64,000 nucleotides of DNA from Neltuma alba (lineage: Eukaryota; Streptophyta; Magnoliopsida; Fabales; Fabaceae): NCBI RefSeq assembly GCF_004799145.2, contig NW_021635454.1, positions 62,001-126,000 of the forward strand, given 5' to 3'. This document shows positions 22,983 through 33,001 of the stretch, in pieces; position 1 is the stretch's first letter, and every line of letters begins with the position of its first letter. The notes under the pieces are model-generated. The model worked only from the letters and a program-made list of their open reading frames with translations. It ran no database searches and was not told the DNA's origin. The translations under genes and the position numbers were made by a program.

Positions 22983-25900
22983 CTAAGGAGGCTTTCGGTT
23001 CTCATGGTAGAGCTTCAGTTGATGGCCATTAACTTTAAGCTTTGCTCCAGTTTCCTCATTAAGAAGCTCCACCATTCCAAAATTATGCACCTTTGTGACT
23101 GTGTAAGGCCTATCCCAATCGGTATTGAACTTTCCTTGCTTAAATGTGAATCTGGCCTTAAACATCAGTACCTTGTCTCCCACCTTGAAATTCTTCCGTA
23201 GGAGACCCTTATCATGCACAAGTTTTGTCTTCTCCTTTAAAGTCGAGAGTTCTCATAGGCCTCTAATCTTAACTCCTCTAATTCTTGCAGCTGCAACTTC
23301 CTCTCCATCCCAGAAGATTTCAAATCCATGTTACATTGTTTGACTGCCCAATATGCTTTATGCTCCAACTCTACTGGTAGGTGGTATGCTTTGCCAAAGA
23401 CTAAGCGATACGGAGACATTCCAACTGGTGACTTATAGGCAGTTCTATAGGGCCACAATGCTTCCTCTAATCTTAGGCTCCAATCTTTCTTGGATGGTTT
23501 GACTATCTTCTCCAGTACCTGTTTCACCTCTCGATTGGACACTTCAGCTTGGCCATTGGTTTGGGGGTGATATGCAGTGGAGACTTTGTGGGTGACACCA
23601 AATTTAGAAAACAAGTTATCTACTACCTTATTACAAAAATGTACCTCTATCACTCACCACAGCCCTTGGAATCCCAAACCTACAGAAAATGTTAGACTTA
23701 AGAAACTTAGAAACCGCCTGGGCATCATCTTTTCTAGTAGGTACAGCCTCTATCCATTTGGAGACGTAATCAACAGCTAGAAGAATGTATATAAAACCAA
23801 AGGATGGAGGAAAGGGACCCATGAAGTCAATTCCCCAAACATAAAAAATTTCACAAAACAGTAAAGGTTGTTGAGGCATTTCGTGTCTTTTACCTAACCT
23901 CCAAACGTTGACATTTGTCACAGGACCGATAAAAGTCATAAGAATCTTTAAAAAGGGTTGGCCAATAAAAACCAGAATCTAAAATCTTCCTAGATGTTCT
24001 CCTTGTACTGAAATGACCACCACAAACCATGGAATGGCAAGCTGCTATGATAGACTCAAACTCTTCACTAGGCACACACTTTCTTATAATCTGGTCACTA
24101 CATATCCACCATAGGTGAGGGGCATCCCAAATGTAGTGCCTCGATTCGCTTCGAAGTTTTTGTGCCTGGAATTTAGACATAAAAGGAGGGGTGAGTCTAG
24201 TTATAAGATAATTAACAATATGCGCATACCAAGGCTCTTTAACAGCTAAGGCACATAATACTGAATCAGGAAAGGAACCACAGGTGAGTTCAGAAGAGTC
24301 TACTCCCCGTGTATCATCTAGTAGCCTACTTAAGTGATCAGCTACATGGTTCTCTGTCCCTGCTCGATCCTTTATTTCAATGTCAAATTCCTGGAGAAGT
24401 AATGCCCATCGAATCAATCTTGGCTTAGATTGTGGTTTCTTGAGAAGATAGCGAACAGCTGCATGATCAGTGAAAACAGTCACATGAGAGTTTAACAAGT
24501 AAGGCCTAAACTTTTCTAAAGTGAAAACAACTACAAATAGCTCTTTTTCTGTTGTTGTATAATTGACTTGAGCTGCATCCACTGTTTTCGAAGCATAGGC
24601 AATGACTTTTGAGAGCTTCTCCTCCCTCTGGCCTAACATAGCTCCTACAGCAAAATTAGAAGCGTCATATGAAATCTCAAAGGGCAAAGTCCAGTTAGGT
24701 GCAACAAGAATAGGAGGAGAAATGAGTTTAGACTTTAAATCATCAAAAGAAACTCTACAAGAATCATCAAAATCAAATTTCACATCTTTTTGTAAAAGCT
24801 TTGAGAGAGGTAAAGCAATCTTGCTAAAATCTTTTATAAACCGCCTATAAAATCCCGCGTGACCCAAAAATGATCTAATATCTTTAACACAAGCAGGATA
24901 AGGCAAATAAGATATAACCTCAATCTTAGCTTTATCAACTTCAATTCCCTTTTTAGAAATCAAATGCCCTAGCACTATCCCTTCATTGACATAAAATGAC
25001 ACTTTTCGAAGTTTAGAATCAAATTCCTTTCAATGCATCTTTTTAAAACTTTTTCAAGACTAGCAAGACAATCATCAAAAGAACCACCATAAATAGTAAA
25101 ATCATCCATAAAGACTTCCATACATTCCTCTAAGAAATCACAGAATATAGCCATCATACAACGTTGGAAAGTCCCTAGAGCATTACATAACCCAAAAGGC
25201 ATCCTACGATAGGCGAAGGTACCAAAAGGACATGTAAAGGTAGTTTTATCTTGGTCCTCTGGTGCAATAAGTACTTGAAAGTACCCAGAGAAACCATCTA
25301 GAAAACAGTAATGAGATTTGCCTGCAAGTCTCTCAAGCATCTGGTCTATGAAAGGAAGAGAGAAATGATCTTTTCGTGTGGCATCATTGAGTTTTCTATA
25401 ATCTATGCACACACGCCAGGAATTCTGAACTCTTGTAGGAATAAGCTCATCCCTATCATTTCTAACCACAGTAACCCCACTCTTTTTAGGCACTACATGT
25501 ATCGGACTAACCCACTCACTATCAGATATGGGATAGATAATCCCAGCACTTAGAAGTTTGGTAATTTCCTTATTAACCACATCAAGAATCAGGGGGTTTA
25601 GTCTTCTCTGGGGTTGTCTTACTGATTTGGAACCTTCACTAAGCAGGATCCTATGTGTGCAAATGGCTGGACTAATCCCCAGAATGTTCGCTAAAGTCCA
25701 CCCAATAGCCCTCTTATGCTCTCTCAATACAGTAAGGAGTTTTTCTTCCTCAACCTTAGACAGGGAGTTAGCTATAATGACAGGTAATCGCTCATCAGAC
25801 TCTAGAAAAGCATACTTCACAGTAGGGGGTAGGGGTTTCAAATCAAGTGCAGGTGGTTGCACAATAGAGGGAATCAAATTATGAAGTTCAAGAGAGAACA

Positions 25901-26213
25901 GATTACTCCCCTTTCCTTCAACCAGTGAGAGTTCAGATCCCATGTGGCTAGCTTTACCATCTCCAACTTTTCCAAGCATTGAACCAACATTAAGTTGATC
26001 CATCACAGCAACTGCTTTGGATAAATTCTTCTGCATACCTAAGTCATCACTAGATAACAAGTCATTCAAATATCTCATGGTATGAAAAGAATCAAAAGTA
26101 GACAAGTTAGGAGATGTAAGGGATTGAGAATAATCCTTTAACTCAAGGTGTCTCTGCATCATATGAGCAGGTGGAATCGCTGAAAGTGGACTATCTTCGT
26201 TCTCTTCAGTCAA
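22983..26213 (-). pseudogene. Element B pol: RT, RNase H, integrase (frameshifted)
   Basis: Order of fragments: RT 26,213-24,975 (412 codons; WRVCIDYRKLN, GFSGYFQ and catalytic FMDDF), RNase H plus integrase zinc finger 25,002-23,890 (370 codons; YASKTVDAAQVNYTTTEKE, FTDHAA, HSMVCGGHF and CDKCQR), integrase core 23,939-23,237 (catalytic D in GIDFMGPF, D in VVSDRG, E in NGQAEVSNRE), and C-terminus 23,219-22,983 (VGDKVLMFKARF). The domains are well kept. There are frameshifts near 24,990, 23,900, 23,640 and 23,225, and stops between protease and RT (26,214-26,541). Best-preserved pol of the window and a good reference for the family. Confidence 0.9.
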
Positions 26214-26541
26214 GCATGTTCACTGAGGCGAACCAGCTTCATCAATTGCCACTGCAGTATCAGCCTCCAATATGCTAGAATCACCTGAAACATCAACAGA
26301 AAACCTTTCTCTAAGAGAATCATCACTGACAATAGAAGGAATGGAACTCATATGTGAATCAGTAGATGAAACAGTGAATGTTTATGGAATGGATAGCATG
26401 CAATTAACTACTATACAGTAAAGGCATGTTACATTACCTCCACATGAGCAAGTAGAAGGAAAAGAATAAAGAGATGAAAAAGAAGAAATAGTGTCATCCT
26501 TATCAGCAGAATCACTAGAGGAATCATCTTGCAATTCAAAC

Positions 26542-27639
26542 TCAGAAACAAGCATCATCAATAGTAACATAAATCATATTAACACCCAAAAAAGAATAGT
26601 CTTCATAAGGATGCTTCATTGCTTCATACATGTTAAAACAAACCTTATGATCTCCTACTTCCATAGTGATGGTACCTTCTTTCATGCTAATCATAGTGTT
26701 AGCAGTCCTCAAGAAAGGTCTACCAAGAATCAGTGTGGTGTCATGAACAAGCTCAAAAGACATGTCAAGTACATAAAAATCAGCAGGAAAGACCAAATCC
26801 TTAACCTGGACCAAAATATCCTCTATGATGCCTTCTGGATACCTAATAGTCCTATCAGCTAACTGGAGTACTACAGTGGTTGACTTAAGAGTCTTGACTC
26901 CTAGTGAAGTGTATACAGACTTAGGCATGACATTAATAGTTGCCCCTAGATCTAACAAGGCTCCCACTATAGAAACTTTTCCTATAGTACAAGGGATGGT
27001 GAAGGATCCAGGGTCTTGGCATTTCACAGGGATTTGAGGTTTAAACAGGGCAGACACATTTGAGCTCACTTGGACTCTTTCATTTGGTCTAAACTTTCTC
27101 TTATGGGTGCATAAGTCTTTAAGGTATTTAGCATAAGTAGGAACTCTCTTAACAAGATCAAGCAAAGAAATATTAACTTCCACTCTACTAAACAAATCAA
27201 TAATATCTTTTTCATACTTAGTTTCAATCTTTCTTTTGCTTATCAAGTACGAATTAAGAAAAGGAAGGTCCTTGAGATTTACCTCTTTATCATTCAGCTT
27301 ATCGGCTCCATACTTACTTGGCTCAGATTCCACAGTTGTCTCCTTGCCATCATGTTCTTTTGAGGCTTGTTTCAGCTTTAGCCTCTTCTCCTTGGAGCTT
27401 TCAGAATGCTTCACTTTTGTAGGTGCTTGTGGTAGCTCATCACATAAGATCTCCTCATCTATAACTTCATCCTCCTCTTCTCTGAATTTCACTTGCTTCC
27501 CACTCCTAAGGGTAATAGCATTCAAGCCCTTAGGATTGATAACAGTGTTGGAGGGGATTGCGCCATTGCTCCTTGCTTGTTGCTCACTCATGTTGTTGGA
27601 CAACTGAGTTACATAGGAGTTGATGTTCTCAAATTTAGT
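26542..27639 (-). pseudogene. Element B gag C-terminus and aspartic protease
   Basis: Contains the conserved block SNTVINPKGLNAITLRSGK, VPTYAKYLKDLCTHKRKFRP, VKCQDPGSFTIPC and the protease signature ALLDLGATINVMP with ILGRPFLRTA. The frame is open from about 27,639 to 26,542 and is interrupted upstream only by the element C insertion; it joins the segment starting at 34,443 across one copy of CTCCC. A stop separates it from the RT. Confidence 0.85.
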
Positions 27640-27644
27640 CTCCC
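27640..27644. repeat. Left TSD (CTCCC) of element C
   Basis: CTCCC at 27,640-27,644 and again at 34,438-34,442 bracket element C. Keeping one copy makes the gag reading frame of element B continuous. Confidence 0.93.
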
Positions 27645-29166
27645 TGAAAGAGAGCCTTAATTGTCGTTCACCTTGGAGTTCTCAATCAAAAATAAATCCA
27701 AGCTATGCAGTATAGTGCAAACTCGGGTCGTTTCACTTTTGGGAGCCTTTATTAATTACCTAAGCTAGACTAAATGCCATGCAATGCAATGAAATGGGGT
27801 TTTGGGTTTTTAAGATTTAAATGACTTGATCCAAAACTGAATGCAATGAAAACAAACCTAAGATACTATATTTTTGGTGTTTTAAGATAATAATGATGTA
27901 ATGGAAATGATTGATAGGAAATCTCTTGAAAATGGTTTTGATGGCAATCATAGTTCACTTAAACATTGGGAGTTTCACAAATCCATTAGGTTTTCTTAAT
28001 AAGAACCTCATTAACTCAATGAGTCCAAAGCTTACATTAATGAACTCATTAATGTAAACTTTGTTTAGCTTCCCTAATGTGTAAATTGGAATGATCATGC
28101 AAATGGCTTAATGAAACACACAATCAACTCAATACCCAAACACAACTAGGCAAGATAAGAGAGAATCATGAGAGAGACATTAAGCATACATGCAACTACA
28201 TATATTTAAGCTCAAAGTTCAACATCAATCAATCCAATATACAAAAGATAATCAGTAACCACTGATTACAGAATTAATCAAAGTATCTAACTAAGAGTTT
28301 ACAATTCCTAGACCTAGGAAATCATAAATGCCTAGCTAAAAACTGAAGATTAAAACTAAAACTCCCCTTTGAAGCTTAGGAACTCAAGCCACACCACCAT
28401 TCTTCAAGAGTTGATAAACCCTAGCTCTCCATAGCTTCAAGAAAAGCTCCAACTGAAGTGAATCCGTCGGCCATGGTAGCTGGGAGTGGAAGGAAATGAG
28501 ATGGAGTGAATGAAAGATGAAGGAAATGGATGGGGAAGAAGATGGAGGTGGAGAGGCAAGAGGATGGGAGAATAGAGGTGTTGTAGGAGATGGAATGGAG
28601 TGTATTGTCGAAAATAGGGTTTCTAAGGGTTTTAGGGGTCCATCTGGGTCGGATCATATGATTAGAAGCTCCATTTTCGCGTTCTGATCCGGATCTGGCG
28701 TTGCTGATACGAAGAGTTCGCCGCGGTGAAGGAAATCCTTCGCCGCGGCGAAGCATGCCCGAGAGGAGCTCCGCCTAATCTTGTGATTTCGCCGCGGCGA
28801 AGCTGTAAGTTGGCCGCGGCGAACTCTGCCCGAGAGATTACTGGTGAGATTTCAATTTGGCGCCGCGGCGAACTCTATTAGTGCTGATACTCTGATCTTG
28901 TGTTGTGTCATCCTTTGGTCTTTGATCTTGGCTCCAATTCTCAATTGTCCTACAATAAAAAGCAACAATTTGAAGCATCAATTGTCCTAGAAATCAACTG
29001 AATACAATTAATAACCAATTATGACAATCTTAACCTCAAAAAGACACTAACTCAAAGCAAGGACTCTTAATCTAAATTAAGCACAATTATCATCAAAAGG
29101 AGCCAAAATCTATGATAAATACCCTTAAAATGATATGAAATAACATAGAATAATTGGGCTAAATCA
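27645..29166 (-). repeat. 3' LTR of element C (D-type)
   Basis: Starts TGAAAGAGAGCCTTAATTG and ends TTGGGCTAAATCA. Most of its length reads like solo LTR D (39,036-40,531), including the GGTGGAGAGGCAAGA and CGGATCATATGA blocks, and clearly unlike its own partner LTR. Palindrome cluster at 28,708-28,875. Confidence 0.92.
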
Positions 29167-29205
29167 AATCCCCCACACTTAAACCTTTGTACTCCTGGAC
29201 AAAGG
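29167..29205 (-). other. Polypurine tract of element C with upstream hairpin
   Basis: - strand TTAAGTGTGGGGGATT abuts the 3' LTR. Upstream is a perfect 7-bp stem CCTTTGT/ACAAAGG with loop CCAGGAGT (29,184-29,205). Element A has the same loop, with C-G replacing the loop-closing T-A pair. Confidence 0.8.
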
Positions 29206-30640
29206 CAATACAAAACTGAAGCAAGAGAATAGTATTGATACAAATGGGAACCCCTATGAATTCAAAGTAAGAAAGCAGTAGTGCCATTAATCCTACTCTT
29301 CAAATAAGCATCCACAGTGATCTAGGTTAATGAGAAGGGATTAAAGTAGAGTACAATCAATGCAATGGGAATGAGCAAAAGAGAAAACACTCAAGATATA
29401 AATTGTTTCACTCTACTCACCAAGTTGGGGTAATTTTCTCTCAAATCCACTTAATCAACCACTTTGCCATAAGCTTGTTAAAATCCTACCTCTCCACTTT
29501 TAATGAACAATTGCAATGATCAAGAGGACTTTTAAGGTTATGATAATGGAAAGGGTTAAATGAAATAAGATGAGGTGAACAGATATGAAATGATTAAGCA
29601 CCAAGCATTTTAGAAAAGGTTTCCAACTACTATTTACTCTATTTCTCTAAAAGCACAACTTTGTTCTTCAAACCACCAATGAATTGCCTTGTTTGAACAT
29701 TTTATTCTATTGGTACCATTTTATTTTGATCTTTCTTTCTTTGGCTTTTCTCAAGCATTTTCTTCTATTTCTTTGCCTTTTTCTATTTCTCTTTTCTCTT
29801 TTTTTTTTATGCAATTCAAAACCCAAGAAGATAAAGTTTAACACATCATGAATGTAATAGTAAAAATGTTGGAAACTTGAATGTATAATGCATCTCTTGG
29901 CACTTAAGAAAAGATGAAGGCTCAAATGGTTAGCAATGGATAAAATCATGTGGGTTTGTGTTTGGAATGTAAGGGTTTAGAAAAGAATGCCTCTATCATG
30001 CTCATCACATTAATGCAACTAAGTCTTGATTAAGAATTAGAACAAGTTCTAGAAAGTGGAAAATGTAAGTGGATGCAACTCACTGTGAATGAAAATTAGG
30101 CTCAAAGAATCTTCCAACAAGGCTAAATCTCAAATGCTCATGCACAAAGATTAATTGTACTTCAGATTAATCACAATGCATTAACTCAATCAATATAAAA
30201 GCAAGCTTAAAGAATTGTGACCAATGAAACTAAAACAATCAACTTTGAACAAATAGCAATTCTCATGAGTATCAATACAAGTTCATATACATTTACTAAA
30301 GTCCAAGAATACATAAATTCAAGTGTAAGTTAATTGAAGCAAAAATTTTCAAAAATTTTGACTTAAAATGTTCAAATTAAGTTTAAAAATCAATCAAAAT
30401 TTTGAAATTTTTTTTTAGAAACCAGATTTTCAATAAACATAGGAAAACACAACACAATCAATGAATATCAATCTCTCCCCCACACTTAAATCTTGCATTG
30501 TCCCCAATGCAAAACTCGAGTGTAACCCTAAACAAGAGAAACCAAAACCAAAAAGGGAGGAAAAGAAAAGAAAAGAAAACAAACTACTTTTACTACTGGG
30601 TATGTCCCTCCCCCACACTTATCTCACAAAATAAGCAAAT
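29206..30640. other. Noncoding 3' internal region of element C
   Basis: Contains the shared CAAGAGGACTTTTAAGG block, a pyrimidine-rich tract (29,730-29,815), a PPT-like copy (30,475-30,489) with a perfect 8-bp stem TTGCATTG/CAATGCAA and GGGA loop on the - strand (30,493-30,512), and another PPT-like copy (30,606-30,620) beside a CTTAT/ATAAG stem. Confidence 0.6.
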
Positions 30641-30643
30641 AAT

Positions 30644-32635
30644 TCAAAAGATAAGAGTTAAGGAAGGAAAGGGACAACCTTTAGAACGAAATCTCTTCAA
30701 ACTCTTGAAGGAGAAATTCTCATCCCGGATGAGAAACATGCATTTCTTCAGTGTGCTTACTTCTCCTTTATTGATCTTCCTTAGTAGAGGTGGTGTGGAG
30801 TCCTGCAAGCAAGTAGAACCAACAGCAGTACCACATCCAGAAATAGAAACATGAAGAGGATGAAAATGAAATAAAGACAACTTAGAAGTTAATCTCTCCA
30901 AGTAACTATCACAACCAAGGAAATCAATAGTACCCCCATCAGTAGGAGTCAAATTTTTATTTAAATTTTTGAAACACTCAAGCTCATGTGAAGTGGAAGC
31001 TGAAGAATCCAACTGAAAGTTGTTAGAGTACAGTACATCACTATCACATTCACAAGAGGTAGTGTTTGAAAGGGAAGAAAAGAAAGAACAAAATGATTTA
31101 TGCAAACTACTATTTACAATGCAAGATAAATCAGGAGGTAAATCACAAGATAAAACTTGTTGGAAAGACTTATTGATATTCATGATTTTATCAATTGAAA
31201 CTTTAAAACCTTTCTCAACATTATTAGAAGCTACAATCTCATTGGAATTATCATGAATTTGATTCTTAAGGCAATGGTTAGGTTCACATTTTTTTACAGA
31301 ATCATCTTCTAGGCAATTCACATCAACATCATGCTTTAGATTTTCAGCACTTTTAGTACTAGAAGGTGATGCACACACTTTACCAAAGTTCTGCTTTTGC
31401 CACTCAACAAGTATATCATTTTTGTTATCAATGCAATCCATGCATATAGTATGAGCATTGCAAGAACAAGATAAAGGTTCATTCAAATCAGAATTAGTTT
31501 CACCATCCAATCTAGCACTAGAAAGAGAAGCATGTTCTTCACGTAAAGAAGCAGTGACAGTGCAAGCAATATCATCAACTAAACAACTACTATTAGAAGT
31601 GTTCAAGTGAGAATTTTCATTTTGGAACATATGAGGGGATTCAACTATGATTTCCTCATCCACCTCATTATCACTCACATCATCAATAACTTCAACAGGA
31701 ATAGTAGTTCTAGCACAAGGGTCAATCTCCTCAAGAAGAGGAGCAATATTACCTGATGTAGGGCACGAGTCCTTGTGAGTTTGTAGGTGTCCTTGCTTCA
31801 TCTTAGCCTCTTGCATGAGTGAATTTGGACACTTTGATTCATCCTTCCCCATCCCAGATTCAATTTGTGCTATATCACTCAAGAACTTTCCCAATGCACT
31901 TTGACATTCTTCTAACTCTTCCTCTGATTCCTTAGAAATTCCAAACATTTCTACCTCTTCAAGTAATCCATGGTAGTATGAATTCAAGCGGTCATAAGCT
32001 TCTCTTAAAAATCGTATCTGGTCATTCTTAGGAATAGTGAGAAATGGGTCAGGTTCACTAAATTCATGTTCATGAGATGGGGGAAGGGGTTGGTACATAG
32101 ATTGGGACAAGGGCTGGTAGTGGTAGTCATTTGGCGAAGGAGATGGTTCAAAGGGAGAATTATATGGTGAGAATGGTTCAAGGTATGAAGTGGAACATCG
32201 ATGGAATGACGGTGATGGTTGGTGAGATGAGGAAGGGTATTGGTGGTCGGGTTCATGTGATGGAATGTTTGGCTCATGATAAGGATGATGTGAAGGAAAG
32301 TGTTCAAAGTGTGGATTGTATGGTGGAGGTAATAGGTCATAATGTTGTCCTAATGGTGGATGTTGGTTTGTGTATGAATGGAATGAAGAGGTATGGCAAG
32401 GAAAATGTGGAGGGTTATTCATCCAATCATTGCCATGGTTATGGTTTGGATAAGAGGTATCATGTCTTTGATAGGTCCCATCCTGTTCTCTATGATCCAT
32501 GTGTGCCAGAAGAAGATCCATTTCCTGTTGTATAGCATCAAGCCTTTGAGAAGAATTATCACCCATCAGAATATTGTCACCTACAAATGAGGAAGGGTGA
32601 TCAGATGGACCTAAGTTATTACTAAACCAAGCCAT
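30644..32635 (-). CDS. Element C ORF, 663 residues, unknown family
   Basis: One uninterrupted frame starting about 350 bases downstream of the PBS, the place where gag starts in relatives. I recognise no domain. Visible parts: an N-terminal helix-like segment (about 28-50, QRLDAIQQEMDLLLAHMDH); a long His/Pro/Ser/Tyr-rich low-complexity region (about 55-195); a charged helical, coiled-coil-like segment (about 203-262, with LREAYDRLNSYYHGLLEEVE); an acidic stretch (about 314-335); a possible metal-binding CSCNAHTICMDC (Cys 390, 392, 398, 401); and a Cys-rich C-terminal half. There are no catalytic motifs of protease, RT or integrase, no clear membrane segment and no CCHC knuckle. It may replace Gag as an RNA-binding or assembly protein, or be a captured host sequence; both are guesses. 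It is far better preserved than any gag-pol in the window. Confidence 0.7.
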   Translation of the reverse strand: MAWFSNNLGPSDHPSSFVGDNILMGDNSSQRLDAIQQEMDLLLAHMDHREQDGTYQRHDTSYPNHNHGNDWMNNPPHFPCHTSSFHSYTNQHPPLGQHYDLLPPPYNPHFEHFPSHHPYHEPNIPSHEPDHQYPSSSHQPSPSFHRCSTSYLEPFSPYNSPFEPSPSPNDYHYQPLSQSMYQPLPPSHEHEFSEPDPFLTIPKNDQIRFLREAYDRLNSYYHGLLEEVEMFGISKESEEELEECQSALGKFLSDIAQIESGMGKDESKCPNSLMQEAKMKQGHLQTHKDSCPTSGNIAPLLEEIDPCARTTIPVEVIDDVSDNEVDEEIIVESPHMFQNENSHLNTSNSSCLVDDIACTVTASLREEHASLSSARLDGETNSDLNEPLSCSCNAHTICMDCIDNKNDILVEWQKQNFGKVCASPSSTKSAENLKHDVDVNCLEDDSVKKCEPNHCLKNQIHDNSNEIVASNNVEKGFKVSIDKIMNINKSFQQVLSCDLPPDLSCIVNSSLHKSFCSFFSSLSNTTSCECDSDVLYSNNFQLDSSASTSHELECFKNLNKNLTPTDGGTIDFLGCDSYLERLTSKLSLFHFHPLHVSISGCGTAVGSTCLQDSTPPLLRKINKGEVSTLKKCMFLIRDENFSFKSLKRFRSKGCPFPSLTLIF

Positions 32636-32679
32636 AAGAAAGCAAAATGATCAATTCCTAAAGAGTTCTTAATTTAAAA

Positions 32680-33000
32680 TGCAGGTTACGCCGCGGCAAA
32701 ATAGAGAGTTGGCCGCGGCGAAGGTGTCTCGAGAGGGATTCTCGCAAAAATCCTGCAAGATGGCCACGGCGAAAGTTCACAGACAACTCATAAACAGTGA
32801 TTTATGCAGAATGTAAAGTATGAAAAGGGAAGAAAATCAAGATCTTTGTTTGTATATCTCAAAAATTTTTATGCAATGCAAAACCTATTATGCACAATGT
32901 AAAAATGTAACCTAAGAGGCTCACAAAACCCCAATCAACCAAAGTTGACAGTTAACTAGCCTAAGGAACCAACTCAATGGCTCCCCGGCAACGGCGCCAC
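32680..33000 (-). other. Leader of element C with palindromes and tRNA-Asp primer site
   Basis: The primer-binding site TGGCGCCGTTGCCGGGGA (- strand) is at 32,982-32,999, next to the 5' LTR. Degenerate CCGCGG pairs (ACGCCGCGGCAAAA, GGCCGCGGCGAAGG, GGCCACGGCGAAAG) with TCGAGAG and CACAGAC boxes are at 32,688-32,785. Confidence 0.85.
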
Positions 33001-33001
33001 T

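Noticed and set aside
32005..32535. Overlapping frames on both strands within the element C ORF
   Set aside because: They arise from the His/Pro/Ser-rich low-complexity part of the 663-codon ORF and have no independent support.
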